Shown piece after piece: positions 1 through 11,648 of a stretch of 64,000 nucleotides of DNA. Below the pieces are notes generated by a model. The model saw only the letters and a list, made by a program, of their open reading frames with translations, made no database searches and was not told the DNA's origin. The translations under genes and the position numbers were made by a program. This DNA comes from Phytoseiulus persimilis (taxonomy: Eukaryota > Arthropoda > Arachnida > Mesostigmata > Phytoseiidae), in the NCBI GenBank assembly GCA_037576195.1, contig CM075103.1, positions 22,196,001-22,260,000 of the forward strand. Reading direction: 5' to 3'. Numbering within the stretch: position 1 is the stretch's first letter; every line of letters begins with the position of its first letter.

Positions 1-201
1 GTAGACACGAGAACAAATCAGTTTTCACTGATCGCTCGAACACATTATTTGCGGGCCGGGTCATTTGCAGAAGTCTCGCGAACGGGTGACTCTGGAGCGG
101 TCGGCCATCGTTCCGATACATGAGCGAACTAGACTGAGCTCGAAGTGTGTTCGACCGATGTTCCAACTCCGATCTTTCAATCCACAGATCTCTGATTCAT
201 C

Positions 202-1583
202 ATGTCGAGCGATGAAGATCATGTCCTGTATAGAGATAGATCGGATTGGAAAGACGTCGAACCGTTGGATATCGACCAAGGGGGCGACGTAGGGAAGGAC
301 TCCGTCATAAAAATCGCTTACACAGAATCCTTCAAAGACTGTTATACCTACTTGAGAGCCGTCCTCAAGAGCGGTGAGCTCAGTGAACGAGTTTTTGAGG
401 TGAGAACGAAAAATCATTATCCACGGCCAATCGATTCTAGCGATGTTCGAGTTGTATGCTATCCATGACATGAGCCCCGTCGTCTCCGAGGAACGCTCTA
501 ATCAGCACTCATCCACAGCTTACAACCACATGCGCCTATGAGAATCCTTCTTGTTATACGGTGTGGCTCCTTCGGAGGAAGGTGATCGCACATCTCAACA
601 AAGACATCCGAAAGGAGCTCAACTTCATGGTTGATCAAATCCAAGATAACCAGAAAAACTACCAAGTATGGTAAGTTCCTTGCGTTCCTCGGGATCTGAC
701 GACTGAATCTCCGCTTCCATGATATCCATAGACCAAGCATATTTCGAAGCCGACTTTGCTGTGGTAAAAAGACTGCCAGACCCACAAACTTCAATATGGG
801 TTGCTCTTTGAAGGTACCATCGTCAAAAAATGATAGAGTGGCTCGGGGACCCCACGGGGGAGCTGGAGTTCATCAGAGGAATGCTGCAGTTAGACGCGAA
901 AAACTATCACGCCTGGCAATATCGCCAATGGGTCTTGCGCAAGTTCAGTCTTTGGAACGGCGAATTGACGGTTTGCGACGAAATGTTGGAAAGTGACTGT
1001 AGGAACAACTCTGCATGGAATCAACGGTGAGCACTTCATCCAATGAATCGAGGCAATAGCGAGTCACAGATGCTACAAACGATGGCTCGCGCTGAGATGT
1101 TCGTCTCAAGCACCTTCGATGACCTCTTCTCTTGATTACTTGACAGATATTTCGTGATTACGAACACAACAGGGTTCACCGACGACGTGTTGGACAGAGA
1201 GATCGAATACACGATGGATTCGATCCGCAAGGTGAGTTCGCGAAGCACGGAGAATAAGCTTCACTCTGGCCGAGGGTCTATGACAGGATTCGTCGTTCAC
1301 TGCGTTCTTTTCGCAGGTGAACTACAACGAGAGCTCGTGGAACTACCTGAGAGGGTTGTTGAAACACGCGAGCAACGAACAAAGAGCTCGCGTCATCAAC
1401 TTCTTAGAGAAAGAATTCAGTACGGGGAAAAAAAGCGTCTTTTCGCTGTCGATTCTCTTGGACAGCTACGAAACAACAGGAAGGAAGGATCTGGCTCTGC
1501 GAGCCGTCGACGAACTTAAAGAGCATGACGTCCTGCGCGCCAGTTTCTGGGACTTCAGGTCAAGACTTCTACAGGAAGTGTGA
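202..1583 (+). CDS. FNTA: Protein farnesyl/geranylgeranyltransferase type-1 alpha subunit
   Basis: Shared alpha subunit of farnesyltransferase and geranylgeranyltransferase I, which with a beta subunit attaches isoprenoids to CaaX proteins in the cytosol. I join five exons: 202-399, 519-670, 814-1026, 1147-1231 and 1317-1583, all with GT/AG borders and consistent phase, giving 304 residues. The product carries the expected alpha-helical prenyltransferase repeats: YRDRSDW near residue 10, NYQVW near 113, DAKNYHAWQYRQW near 144-156 and RNNSAWNQRYF near 180-190. The family's catalytic-site lysine and tyrosine (DAKNY, NQRYF) are present. The start at 202 places the conserved YRDR-W motif near the N-terminus, as in relatives. 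It is slightly shorter than vertebrate proteins because the N-terminal extension is missing. The acceptor before 814 has a weak pyrimidine tract, so that border is the least certain. Identification is from strong motif similarity. Confidence 0.93.
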
Positions 1584-1655
1584 AATTCAGTGTTATTCTC
1601 GTGTACAACGTTATTCTGCTCATCGAGGATTTCCAACTGCCGGGTAAACCCAGAG

Positions 1656-1661
1656 AATAAA
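1656..1661 (+). terminator. Polyadenylation signal of the prenyltransferase gene
   Basis: A perfect AATAAA hexamer lies about 70 bp after the stop codon at 1583. This is the expected position for cleavage and polyadenylation. Confidence 0.7.
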
Positions 1662-4600
1662 GAGTCCATCTGTTTTGATACGGAGCAAGTTGAGCTTCCA
1701 TCAATCTGGTGTCACCGCCCGAAACTGGTCTTGAGCTCTGTTTTTCAACTGGAAGCTTTTCTCCGTCCCAGAGCCGATGAGCTGAGTCAGACTCATCACA
1801 AATGAGGCATCGTGACGGCTCTAATCAGTTTAGGCACAAATCACCCACCTCCAGTCTCCCCTCCAAAGCAGCTTTGAGGAATGTTCATATTCCCCAAGCT
1901 TTGTATGATGACATGGGTAGGTTTTCAGACTACGGAATCATGGCTGGAAACCTCACCACACCAGGAGAACATCATTCCCTTGTCCAGTTGAAAAAAAAAG
2001 AGTTGTCGTTCCTGAACCCATCAATGAAGTCGAGTGTTTTCTCGTGAAAATTATGAAAGGAACCTTGGGTTATCGTGCGCGGTCTAGTTATCTCTCAGCT
2101 GCGATCGAACATCAGTTACCGGCACAAGGACGCTAGCTCAGCAGGAACGAGGACGATTGTCGATAGGCAGCCCAGCCTTCTCGGAGAATTCCAATCGAGA
2201 AAAAATCTTGGCGGGTTTCCTCTCTGTTTCGAGAAACTCCGACCTCATGGTTTTCCGGAAGTTTCGTGGTGATTTAGCTCTCAATCAGCAGGCCGACCCC
2301 ACGGGACGTTATCGCCGTTCGGTCCTTGTCTCAATATTTGTCTCCCCTCTGATCAATTGGGATTCTGTTGGGATGACTCGGAAAAGGCAGTTCTCCTGAG
2401 ACTCGCGGTCAGCGTGAGAGTTCCGGGATTTCTCGGGGTTCGATCGAGAGAACAAAACTCGTTCTTGGAGTTTCAAGGGAACGACATCCGTCGGTATTCG
2501 AAGGGGAATATCTGGAGCGCGGAAAACTGAGCTCTTTGGTGGGAAACACAAGCTTTCATTCCTAGCCCACTGAAGCTGTAACGAAAGCCAGCAAGCCACG
2601 CATCGGTTGATTAGATGCGACCGACTGAGCGGAAGAAGGCGAGGCGCGGTTTTGTGGGAGCGCTCAAGCAGAACTGCCGACCATCGCGAAGAGCCGGCAA
2701 CCCTTACCGAAATCGTTCAATCTGCTCCGGCCGGCATCGGTGGGTGGTTGAAGGTCCTTGTTCAGTTTATTTTCGAAAACTACTTATGTAATAGCTTCAA
2801 AATAGGCTGCGCACCAGCTCAATCACGTGGCTTCTGTTTCCGTCGGACTCCTACAGAAGAATCAGTAGACGTCTCGTCTGTGAGGAGCATTTTTCATTCC
2901 CGCTCGCTCCATCGGCTGTTTGCGAAGTTCTCGTTAGTCATGCAATGCATAACAATCACGAGAGTAATAAACAGAAACTCTCAACTACATGGAGATGGGA
3001 GGATGAATCATCGATATCATAGGCTATGCTCTTCAGTTTCTTGAGCAGTTCAAGCGAGGCTCGGGCTCCACGGGACGGAGACAGGAAATCATGTTGCAAC
3101 GAGAGGAGGACTACATGTGCTGAAGAAACTGCGACGACGACGAAGAGTGCTAAAATATTGGAGCAGAGCTGCACTCCAGAAGTGCTCGACAGAAGTAGTT
3201 GACCACTTTTTTGGAAAGAAATGCGTCCCTGAGAGACGGCTTCCCTAGGCAGGACGCAATGATAGCCTGAGATTCTGGACCGTGCGGAATCATCTTGGGA
3301 GTTTGGCAAGGAGGGTGTTTGCAGTGTCTCTTTAAGGATCCTTGCATGCTACTTCCAAAGAATTCCCTGTCAGTTCTTCCCCAGTTGTCGTCCTGCTGGG
3401 AACATCGTGGCGCTCATCTCAGGTTTTTACCGATATCTCGTCAATTTAGAGCCATTATTGAAATACCGGGCTCCGAGACTCGTAACTATTATAATCGGGT
3501 GCGAGAGGCCAACAAATAGTTTCCAGTCACAATAGTTCGTTACCGATCCCGATGGAGTGGGTTCTTTTAGATCTACGGTTTTCGACCACTGTGGGCGAAT
3601 AGGATCAACGCAGTTCCAGTAGTTCGTTCCAGCGTTTCGTTCTTTTCCGAATATTGGCGGAATGGAGTCGAACGATCTTCGAAGCCCGTGACCAGGGTTG
3701 CATCGGCGGCAGTAGATCCGAGCCAATCGCCCACATCACGCGCAGTCTACTGGATACTTCTGTATATCGAATGAGGACGATCTATCTGTATCTATATCCA
3801 TGATGTGCAGGCCATTTCCCGCTCCGAAAATTATCATCTAATACTCTTGACCCGTATGAAGCCGAAGCCTTGTTGAGGAAGATTCGACGACTTTTCACAA
3901 CCCGAATCACTGTATCATCCATCGGGAAAGGATGAGTTCCGGAAGAATCCAACTAACGATTTGCGATCCTATATTGGGTGGAAACGTTGGGAATCAACAC
4001 TTCATGCAGAACCTATAGTAGCCATCAAGCGGCATGTGTCAGATAGAGCCATCTTCAAGGAGATCCTCCGCACGCGTGATACGAGCCGACGAGTTCTGAG
4101 TCCATGGTACCAACAATCAATCCGGCGAAGCAGAGGCTCTGGTCACATCTCTGATTCCAATTCAGCGAATTGACTGCTAAGGCCTGCCGAATAACAAAAT
4201 CCGCGAGAAGCTCGAAAAGTGGAACCAGCTTTCAGGTCCTCGAGAACTTGCCATGCCGCTCCGGACGAAAGAAAGGATTCATGGCGTAACTCACGTGAGG
4301 GGCTCCGAATTCCCACCCGATTCTATCGAGACAATACCCCACACTCCATTGAGAAACTCGTTGTAAGAATTGACTCGAAGCCGATAAAGTGTGAATCAAG
4401 ACAGAAGGACGGTCGAAAGCTCTGCATTTGCATTGCGGGTCCTAACACAATCACTGTGCTGAAGTTGTCTCTGTAATCGGTTAATAGATAGATTTTTCAC
4501 GGCGAGATGGAGTTCTCGATCTGTCCGTGTTTCCGTGGGTGGGTTCAGGGGAAGACTTGTTTAATAATGAGCTTGGTTACATCAGTTTCCGCCGGTGGCG

Positions 4601-4700
4601 GCCAACTGGAACTTGAGTAAGTTACCCGATATAGAAGAAGTCCGACCCTTCACCACCACCAGATCAAGGTCGGCGCGCCCTCACCTACTGCGGGCTTCCC
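1662..4700. other. Intergenic stretch, no supported gene
   Basis: No open frame here shows a recognisable domain, a convincing splice chain or a repeat boundary. One minus-strand frame near 3010-3170 has a hydrophobic segment followed by a charged helix-like tail but lacks a well-placed ATG, so I did not call it. Confidence 0.5.
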
Positions 4701-4707
4701 GCCCTCC

Positions 4708-4714
4708 TATAAAA
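4708..4714 (+). promoter_or_regulatory. TATA box of the small secreted protein gene
   Basis: TATAAAA stands 61 bp upstream of the ATG at 4769. That leaves about 30 bp for initiation plus a short 5' UTR. Confidence 0.75.
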
Positions 4715-4768
4715 TAGCTTCTGGATGGCGAACAGTAAACGAGTTCACTCATCGTTCTAACAGCAACA

Positions 4769-5065
4769 ATGGTCAAGTTCAGTTCATTCGTTTTCGTGTT
4801 TGTGGTCGTCCTGAGCATGTTCGCCGTGAGGAACTCGGAGAGCAGAAGACTGCTGCGTTTGGCCGCCGCTGCCGCCATCATCAGAGGAGGCCCCATTATC
4901 CCGATACCCATCCGGTACCCAGTGCACCCGCCCAAGCCCAAGATCGTAGCCGTGCCTGTGGAGAAGCACGTACCGGTGCACCACCACGAGCCCATCATCC
5001 ATCACGACGAGAAACTGACCCATGGCCTCGGAGGGGGTCTGGGCGGTCTCGAAGGCGGATGGTAG
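4769..5065 (+). CDS. Small secreted His/Pro/Gly-rich protein
   Basis: A single-exon gene of 98 residues with its own TATA box and a polyadenylation signal, so I regard it as real. Residues 1-25 form a signal peptide (hydrophobic FVFVFVVVLSMFAV core ending near ESR). The mature part has a short basic segment (RRLLRL), an Ala run, a Pro/Ile/Val-rich middle (PIIPIPIRYP, HPPKPK), a His-rich patch (HVPVHHHEPIIHH) and a Gly-rich tail (GLGGGLGGLEGGW). There are no cysteines. The composition resembles low-complexity cuticle, metal-binding or antimicrobial peptides of arthropods, but no named family can be assigned from sequence alone. Confidence 0.8.
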   Translation: MVKFSSFVFVFVVVLSMFAVRNSESRRLLRLAAAAAIIRGGPIIPIPIRYPVHPPKPKIVAVPVEKHVPVHHHEPIIHHDEKLTHGLGGGLGGLEGGW

Positions 5066-5286
5066 GAACGACTAGCTGATGTGAATGTTAAATGTAATTT
5101 ACGTCGTTCGATCTCGTGATTGCGTGCATGTGTTGATGAAAGCTCCCGCGTGTCTGTCGTCCCGTGCCATCGCCAGTGTTTGCGTGTCGTGTGTGACTTA
5201 TTAAGCTCAAGCTCGATGTGATCCACGTGTGTGAAGACAAATGTTTCTGTCAAATAACATTATGAACCGTTCGTGAAAAGCTTTAA

Positions 5287-5292
5287 AATAAA
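5287..5292 (+). terminator. Polyadenylation signal
   Basis: AATAAA about 220 bp after the stop of the small secreted protein gene, in an A/T-rich stretch. Confidence 0.65.
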
Positions 5293-7770
5293 TGACTGAT
5301 GTTAAACTATTCAAAGGATCAATTTTTTATGCTCATTTAAGGTTGTCCTCGAGTCGCCTCGATCCAAGGTCATGGAAGATTGCGAGACTTTTACTCGCAG
5401 GACGCCATCTATGTCCTGCCTCGGAGTTCTTCCACTGATGAGCCAAGTTTTTGATAGAATCTAAGGGAGCTCAGAAGATTCTATGGAGCTGGGAGCAACC
5501 TCCTGCGAATCACTCCACGCACGGCTTCGAAAATCCTTGAGATCGATCGAAACGTTGTCGCCATGAGGAGCCGCCCTACGATTACAAAATAATGTGGCGA
5601 GGAGAAGAAGTACGGAACTTGAGTATTCATTTGTTCCAGGTCTCCAACCCAAGCGAGTGATATCAGATCCGGTCTCGGTTCGTGGATCACGAATCGCCAG
5701 GAACGATTGCATTCGATAGATCGTCTCCCGCGGAGAAATGGCGATGGTTACGGTCTGACACTTCCTGAACAAACGCTCTCAACGATTGCCAAAACGGGGT
5801 GATTCTAATGAGTTGGAACCATTCTGGGTCTGATGAGTGATGGAATTCCCGCGGCAATCAGAGCGCGGAGTTATCATCTGCTCCTCGGCGAAATTGAGTC
5901 GCGTTTTCAAGGCTCGTCACGCAAGCGGTTTGGTGTTGAGCAGAATCCACGAATCGTTGAAAAGCTACAAGAGGAGCCGTGATTTCAGTAAGACGCTCGC
6001 TTAGGGAAACCATCCAGAGAATGGAACTATTCGACGTGATTTCATTTCGCAATCAGATAGCAACCGAATCGGTTCGAGCACGCTAGCTAGAGCAACCGAT
6101 TTGAAATCGTGGGCCGAAGCTCTCATGCGAAGTTTGGAGCTTTGTTTGAGAAATCGAAGATCTCGAGCTCTGTTGTTCGCAGCTCCAAATGTGGAATATC
6201 AATGTCCGTGGTGAGATTTATGTAACAGCGCGGAAAATCGCCCTCCGTCGTCCGAGGCACCGGAATATATGCGCTTCGAGCTGGAATATCTTTGTTAGGC
6301 TGCTCCGGCATCGGATTCCGAACACGAATTCTGACGGAACCGGATCATTTCCTTAAGATTTGATGTCGGCAATGATGTGCTGTTTCGGATCTCGTAGCCG
6401 TGTTGCGACCAAGGACTTCAATGGGGATAAAACTTCCACGCCCGAAGTCATTCATGCTCGGAGAATAGCTGCTCAGAGAGAATAGATTCTGCGAAAATTT
6501 GAATTCAGAACATTCTTGGATTGTGGAACTCCGCATCGCGATGATTTTATCTCCTTCTTCGCACGGCGAGCCTTTGTTGCAGACATAGCTCTCGGTGTCG
6601 TTTCTAGTTTCTGTCCTCCTGTCCTGTCTCGAAATCTGTCGCCGCTGGCATGTTCCGCGGAGCGGGTTTCATTCAATCTTCTGGGACGCCGTCCTATTTG
6701 GGATCTCATATCTTGTAGCCAACTGTGACGAATGACAACCCATCCCATTGCGATAAACGGGAAAGAGATTCCGGTCAGACCCGTTCCGTCCTTCACAGCT
6801 TCTCGGATACCGAGACCTGACATCAGAGCTCCCCAGGTCCGGGGCAAATCCAGCGCCGAAATTTACCAGATTTCATGAGATCGTCGAGTTCCATTCCCAC
6901 CATCAGCGGCGGTATCGTCGCGCCAGCCAGGGTCGACATCACGACTGTTTCGAATCCGCATGCGAGAATTTTCAATTAAAGATCAGACCAGGAGAATAAT
7001 CGATTCTATAGCAGGAAGATTATGCTGCTAGATCTTCCGTGACTTTTTCGAATTTTCCACTGCGGAAGAAATCTCAGAGTTCTTCGGAGGCTGGAACTTC
7101 AGTGACTGCAAATCCGGGAGAGCTGGATTTCGTTATTCTTCGAGGGACCTACGGCGGATATGCGCGAAATGAATGTTTTTCAATCCCTTCCGAATGAGTT
7201 CCGAATCATCGAAGGGCGGGGGAGGGAGGTTGACTTTAGGGAGAACCTTCCGAGGGGATAAGTTGAGCCGCGACCAGAGCGATAAGTTTTCAGCGGATTT
7301 CAGCGGAACAGTCGTTCAAATTCGGAGGCTTATGAGGAGGCGCGAATTCGCTTGCTCAATTCGGCTGCAGCTCAACACTGAAGATTGTTCATAACTTAAA
7401 AGCAATGGAGACTATGATCGTTCCTGCTAATCTTCCACGAAAGCACTTCCTATGGTCAATATGGTCTGTCGCTTTCGAACGAAAATCAGCTCTTGAATCC
7501 ATGGCAAGTAAGCTCGCGAGAGAACCTCGTGCTACCCCGTCCCATAGATCTCGATGTGCGAACTCGTTCGAACCGCTTCCCAGTGAACGTCGACTCGGCA
7601 GGGCAAAACCTTTGGAGGAGGCAAACAATCGGTGTGGATGTACCCTGGAGTCTTGCCCCTGACGGACTCACCAGATGATGGGATCTCACGTCTACCCATC
7701 AGGGAGGGCTTCCCGGTAACAAGGGACTTACAGGAATGAGTCAGCACATGGAATCGTTGCTCTCGTCGGC
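5293..7770. other. Intergenic stretch, possible gene relics
   Basis: No complete gene is visible. On the minus strand near 6850-6985 a frame reads as a hydrophobic segment (ETVVMSTLAGATIPPLMVGM), and 6680-6800 has another hydrophobic piece. These may be remains of a membrane protein, but I could not join them to a family or a splice chain. Confidence 0.4.
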
Positions 7771-7777
7771 TCAAGCT

Positions 7778-7783
7778 TTTATT
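7778..7783 (-). terminator. Polyadenylation signal of the two-helix membrane protein gene
   Basis: AATAAA on the minus strand, 27 bp beyond the stop codon at 7810. Confidence 0.6.
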
Positions 7784-7809
7784 ACTATGAAGCGAGGAAT
7801 GACTTTATC

Positions 7810-8241
7810 CTATAACGCTGATGCGCTTTGTGTCGATGGGCTTTCGTGAATGTCACGTATGTCCCCCCGAGACCGGAAATTCCAGGCGCCGAGATTGGGC
7901 AAGGACATGGAACGCTTGCCGTAGATACTATCCATCCGGATGTAGGTTGAACTGCAAGTGCTACTCGGAGAGTGCGTCGCAGCGTCTTTCGCTTTCCAAG
8001 ACTGTCGAGTATCACTGACGAATTGCCAACATTTCCCACGCATGGAACAGCAGAGCATCAGAAGCAGAATTCCGAGAGCGCTTGCAGTCACAGCAAAATA
8101 TCCTTTGTGGGCGACCAATCCAAGGAACGCGCCCATGACACTGACCGCACAGCCGAATCCGATGCATAGTAGGTTCGAAATTGTTCGACTCGGGGATCCT
8201 CTCGATGAGACCGTCCTGCGGCTTCCGCCAACCGTGAACAT
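7810..8241 (-). CDS. Small two-helix membrane protein, family unknown
   Basis: An open frame of 143 residues starts at an ATG (8241) and is followed at once by a polyadenylation signal. Residues about 22-46 (LLCIGFGCAVSVMGAFLGLV) and 48-66 (YFAVTASALGILLLMLCC) form two adjacent membrane helices. A serine-rich, likely cytoplasmic tail of about 75 residues follows (motifs SSTCSSTYIRMDSIYG and MSLPNLG). Layout suggests a hairpin membrane protein with both ends on the same side. I do not recognise the family. Codons upstream of the ATG soon meet stops, so if more exons exist they lie further upstream in the 8.3-9.0 kb region. The call rests on topology, length and the polyadenylation site rather than homology. 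Confidence 0.5.
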   Translation of the reverse strand: MFTVGGSRRTVSSRGSPSRTISNLLCIGFGCAVSVMGAFLGLVAHKGYFAVTASALGILLLMLCCSMRGKCWQFVSDTRQSWKAKDAATHSPSSTCSSTYIRMDSIYGKRSMSLPNLGAWNFRSRGDIRDIHESPSTQSASAL

Positions 8242-11200
8242 ACTGACGAATTCAGCGCGTACGCGGCTGGCTAATCATTACCACTGAGGAGCGGGCGCGC
8301 ACTGCGGGATCCGAGCGAATCACGACGTGTTTCTACTGGGAGGATGTACTGCGAGCTCCATTTTCTTTCCACACATTCCGGTTCGATTCTGGACTCTCGT
8401 CCGCGCGGTCAGCGACTCAGAGACCGGTGGGATCGCGGGATCGATAACTCTTTGATCCGTTTGGACAACACTGCGTGGGTTTTCCACTGAGCTCGCTGCA
8501 ACTGCGCGCTGTTCAAATCCACTACCGCCAAGAGTCGCGAGAGCCGACTCCGCCGGAGCGATACGGAGGGTCGCGGTCTTGAACGCGAGTCGTCTCGAGC
8601 GGACGGAAGGCTTCCAGTGCGCACGTAGCCTGGTCGGGCATCGGTGTTCGAATCGTCGAAACACTCCGAAGGAGAACAACTAGGACGGAAGGGAAACACT
8701 GTTCGATAACCGGTTGGGCAACGATTTGAGCAGCGGCGGCTTCAGATAAGGACGCAACTGTAACAGGGAACTCACTGCTGAACTCACCGGAATGTTGCGA
8801 ACGTGTTAGATGCAGGAGGGAGCTGAGGGCCAAAAGGGTGGGCGGCAGGAGAAGACAGAGTGAACGGAGGAGTGGCACGACGCTGCCGATGAGAAGGAGG
8901 TCGCGCACGGCAAACTGCAATGCGCCACGTTGGAAGAGGCAGGTGCTCGTGAAAAATACTTCAAAAGGCCACAGAGGGCCGCCGCGAACGGGACCGAGGG
9001 ATCCACCTACCGGGCAACGAACCAGCCAGCGAGCCACCCGACGGAAGAGAGCGAGGGAGATAGTGGAGGACTTGGTGAATATTTAACGCTGCACCCCAAG
9101 GCCTTTGTGGAAGGATTGGTCCTAATCATGTCGACAGTCATTAGGTTTCAAAGCAACGCGACTGACCAATAAGTCAAAATCATCCTCGACGACTCTCCAC
9201 TCTCCGGAGAAAGCCTTTTGGATCTTCTTTTAGATTTATGCCGAGATCAAGCGATCGACTCAGGGGAATTTCCATACGATCCTTATATGCGCATCATAAA
9301 TTTCTCTAATCCAAAGAGAAGATGATCGGCCTTGAGCTCTCTGTAGCGCCATCCATTCACTTCAATAGTTCCTCGAGGACCGAGATCGCGCAATCTGTCC
9401 GAACGTCTTGTATTCTACGGCCTTGCACATTGGGGACGGGATAGAACGTCCTCTCAATGATCCAAAACAACAACCGAGACAACATTTTAAGTAGTTCTTC
9501 CCCTGATTGAACATTCACTAGAATTCGCAGCGTCTCGAGAGAGAGGCTCAGGGAGCCGTTGTTCGTCATCGCGATCGTTCAGGAAATAATCTTGAAAGTT
9601 TTCGCATAACAAAGCTCAGCTTTTCCAAAGTTTTGTCGAGCTTCCTCAGAGCTATACGAGCTCACGTCTCGATGACAAGATTCTCGGAGGTAAACAGTAC
9701 TTGTTGGTGATCGAGACGGAAGCAACCGGTGATAGTTGATTTGATCGCATGGGCTTTAAGCTCGGAATGGCCGCCTTTGTCTCAAACTCATGGTCTCGGA
9801 CATTCGATTTTAAATTCGGCGATTAGCCGTAGCTCGTTGGAACTGCGAAATGAGAGGTCCAGTAAGGCGCCGTATAGCTTTCGGAGAGGTAGGAAGGTGT
9901 GCCGATCCATACTCGCATCGCCGACAGTTCTCTATCGATCCATTTGACTCCGATAGCGCACCTACAGAGACTAGACGCATAGATCTTCGACTCCGGGCGC
10001 CGATGGTCGAGTAATTCTCTGCCAGAAGTGGATATCACAGTCAAATTTAGCCCAGCGCTGTTCCATCTTCATGATTTAGTTCAGCTCCCGCCTGCAGAAG
10101 AAAGATGTGCCGCAATGGCTCGGCAGCGGAGCACTCCTAGCGGGAATGAAAGCCTCCGTCATCGACGAAAATCGAGTCGGATGTCCTCCGAAATGGCTCC
10201 CAATCTCGATTTCGACGCCATGATCTCATGGTACTGCTAGAGGGGCAGCATTCCATTTCACCGTGAGTAGTAATGCGGTGAAGATGTCTGTATTTCGTGT
10301 CCGACCGTTATGGGGGGAAAACAGGCAGGTTTTTGGTACATTCACCGGATCTGAAACACCCAGTCTGCCGCCATCAGCGCCTTTAACAAACCTTGAATAA
10401 TGACCTGAGTACGAAAATGCCAGGAAAATCGAATCACCATTCCTGGACCATCCGACCGACTTTTCTGCCAGTGGCCGCGCTCACCTGATCGCATTCCGTG
10501 ATCACAGAGCTCTAGACCGCTGGATAGCATTCGACTGTAGTTCCGAGGACAGAAACCCATCCCCCGGACCGAGTGACACTGGAAGTCATCGGGACCAACC
10601 TCGTTTATCTGAGCCAGAATGCGGGGCATTCCGATTTCTTGATTCCGATTCTTCGGGACTCTGGACCCGGGCCGTTTCAAGAACTGATCCCAGTGCCAGA
10701 TCTTAACATGGATACTTACGTGACGCAGCGGGTCAACGACTCATGTTGGCGTGAAAAATTAACATCCCAACCCTGGAGCAGCACTGTCAGCAGTGGACCT
10801 TGATCCGAAATTCATTCCCGCGAGATGGATTCCGTGCATGGGAGCTCCTACTTCGGGTGCGGGGAGGCGCTCATTGCTCATTTGACTCGACAATCGAGGA
10901 GTCTGGGACAGGACAGAGCTGATAATCCGATTGCGGTCGTCCTCACGGGCCTATGACTCGAGCTCCGATCCTATTCTGCTAAGATCGCATCTCTCAAGTA
11001 TGTGCACCATACCCTTGCTGTGAGGCGGGAATCCCCGATGGAATGTACGTATTGATAATTCCGTTCGAGGATACGCAAGTTGGACTCGATCTCAAAGCTG
11101 AGTTGCGAATTCGTCACACCGGGGAGACGCGCCTTCGAACGGAAACATATCTATGAGTTTCAAATAGCTGAGTTCGTCGAGCGCGACCCTGAATTTTCAT
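8242..11200. other. Intergenic stretch, no supported gene
   Basis: The part next to 8241 may hold the promoter and 5' exons of the two-helix protein gene. The remainder shows no domain, TATA/ATG pair or repeat end that I can support. Confidence 0.45.
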
Positions 11201-11648
11201 TTTACAGAAGGAGACACGCGTCACTGTAAGTACAATACAAACTGATTAAGACTGGTCTCATGACTCAAGTTTTCGCGATTTCTCAGGATCACACAGAAAG
11301 TGTTCGCGCATGGGTAGCGAACGCCGTCCATATTCATTCGCCGTATGTACATTGTCCATCGACAGGCCGTGTCTCGACGCGCAGCTTGATCGCACAAAAT
11401 CCAGCTTGAACTTCGTGTCCTCGTTCCAAGGGAAGACGCAGCACACCTACACTCTGAGCCGTTAGTCAACTTCGGGTCAAAGTGCCACAGCAGTCGGGTA
11501 CCGAAACCTCGCTCGTTAACGTCCCACTCCAAAGTCTTGCCGCAGGCATAAATATTCCGCAGGTTCGACCTAGCATGGCTCGTAGACGACGCCACCCACG
11601 CTTCGAGAACTCCCGTGATTAATGTCGCGGCACCACGCATCCAGCTAA

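Noticed and set aside
2956..3309. Minus frame with a hydrophobic segment and a helix-like tail resembling a secreted peptide precursor
   Set aside because: No properly placed ATG, TATA box or cleavage-site pattern; similarity to any peptide family is not convincing.
6850..6985. Minus frame with a membrane-like segment
   Set aside because: Too short, bounded by stops, and could not be linked to neighbouring exons.
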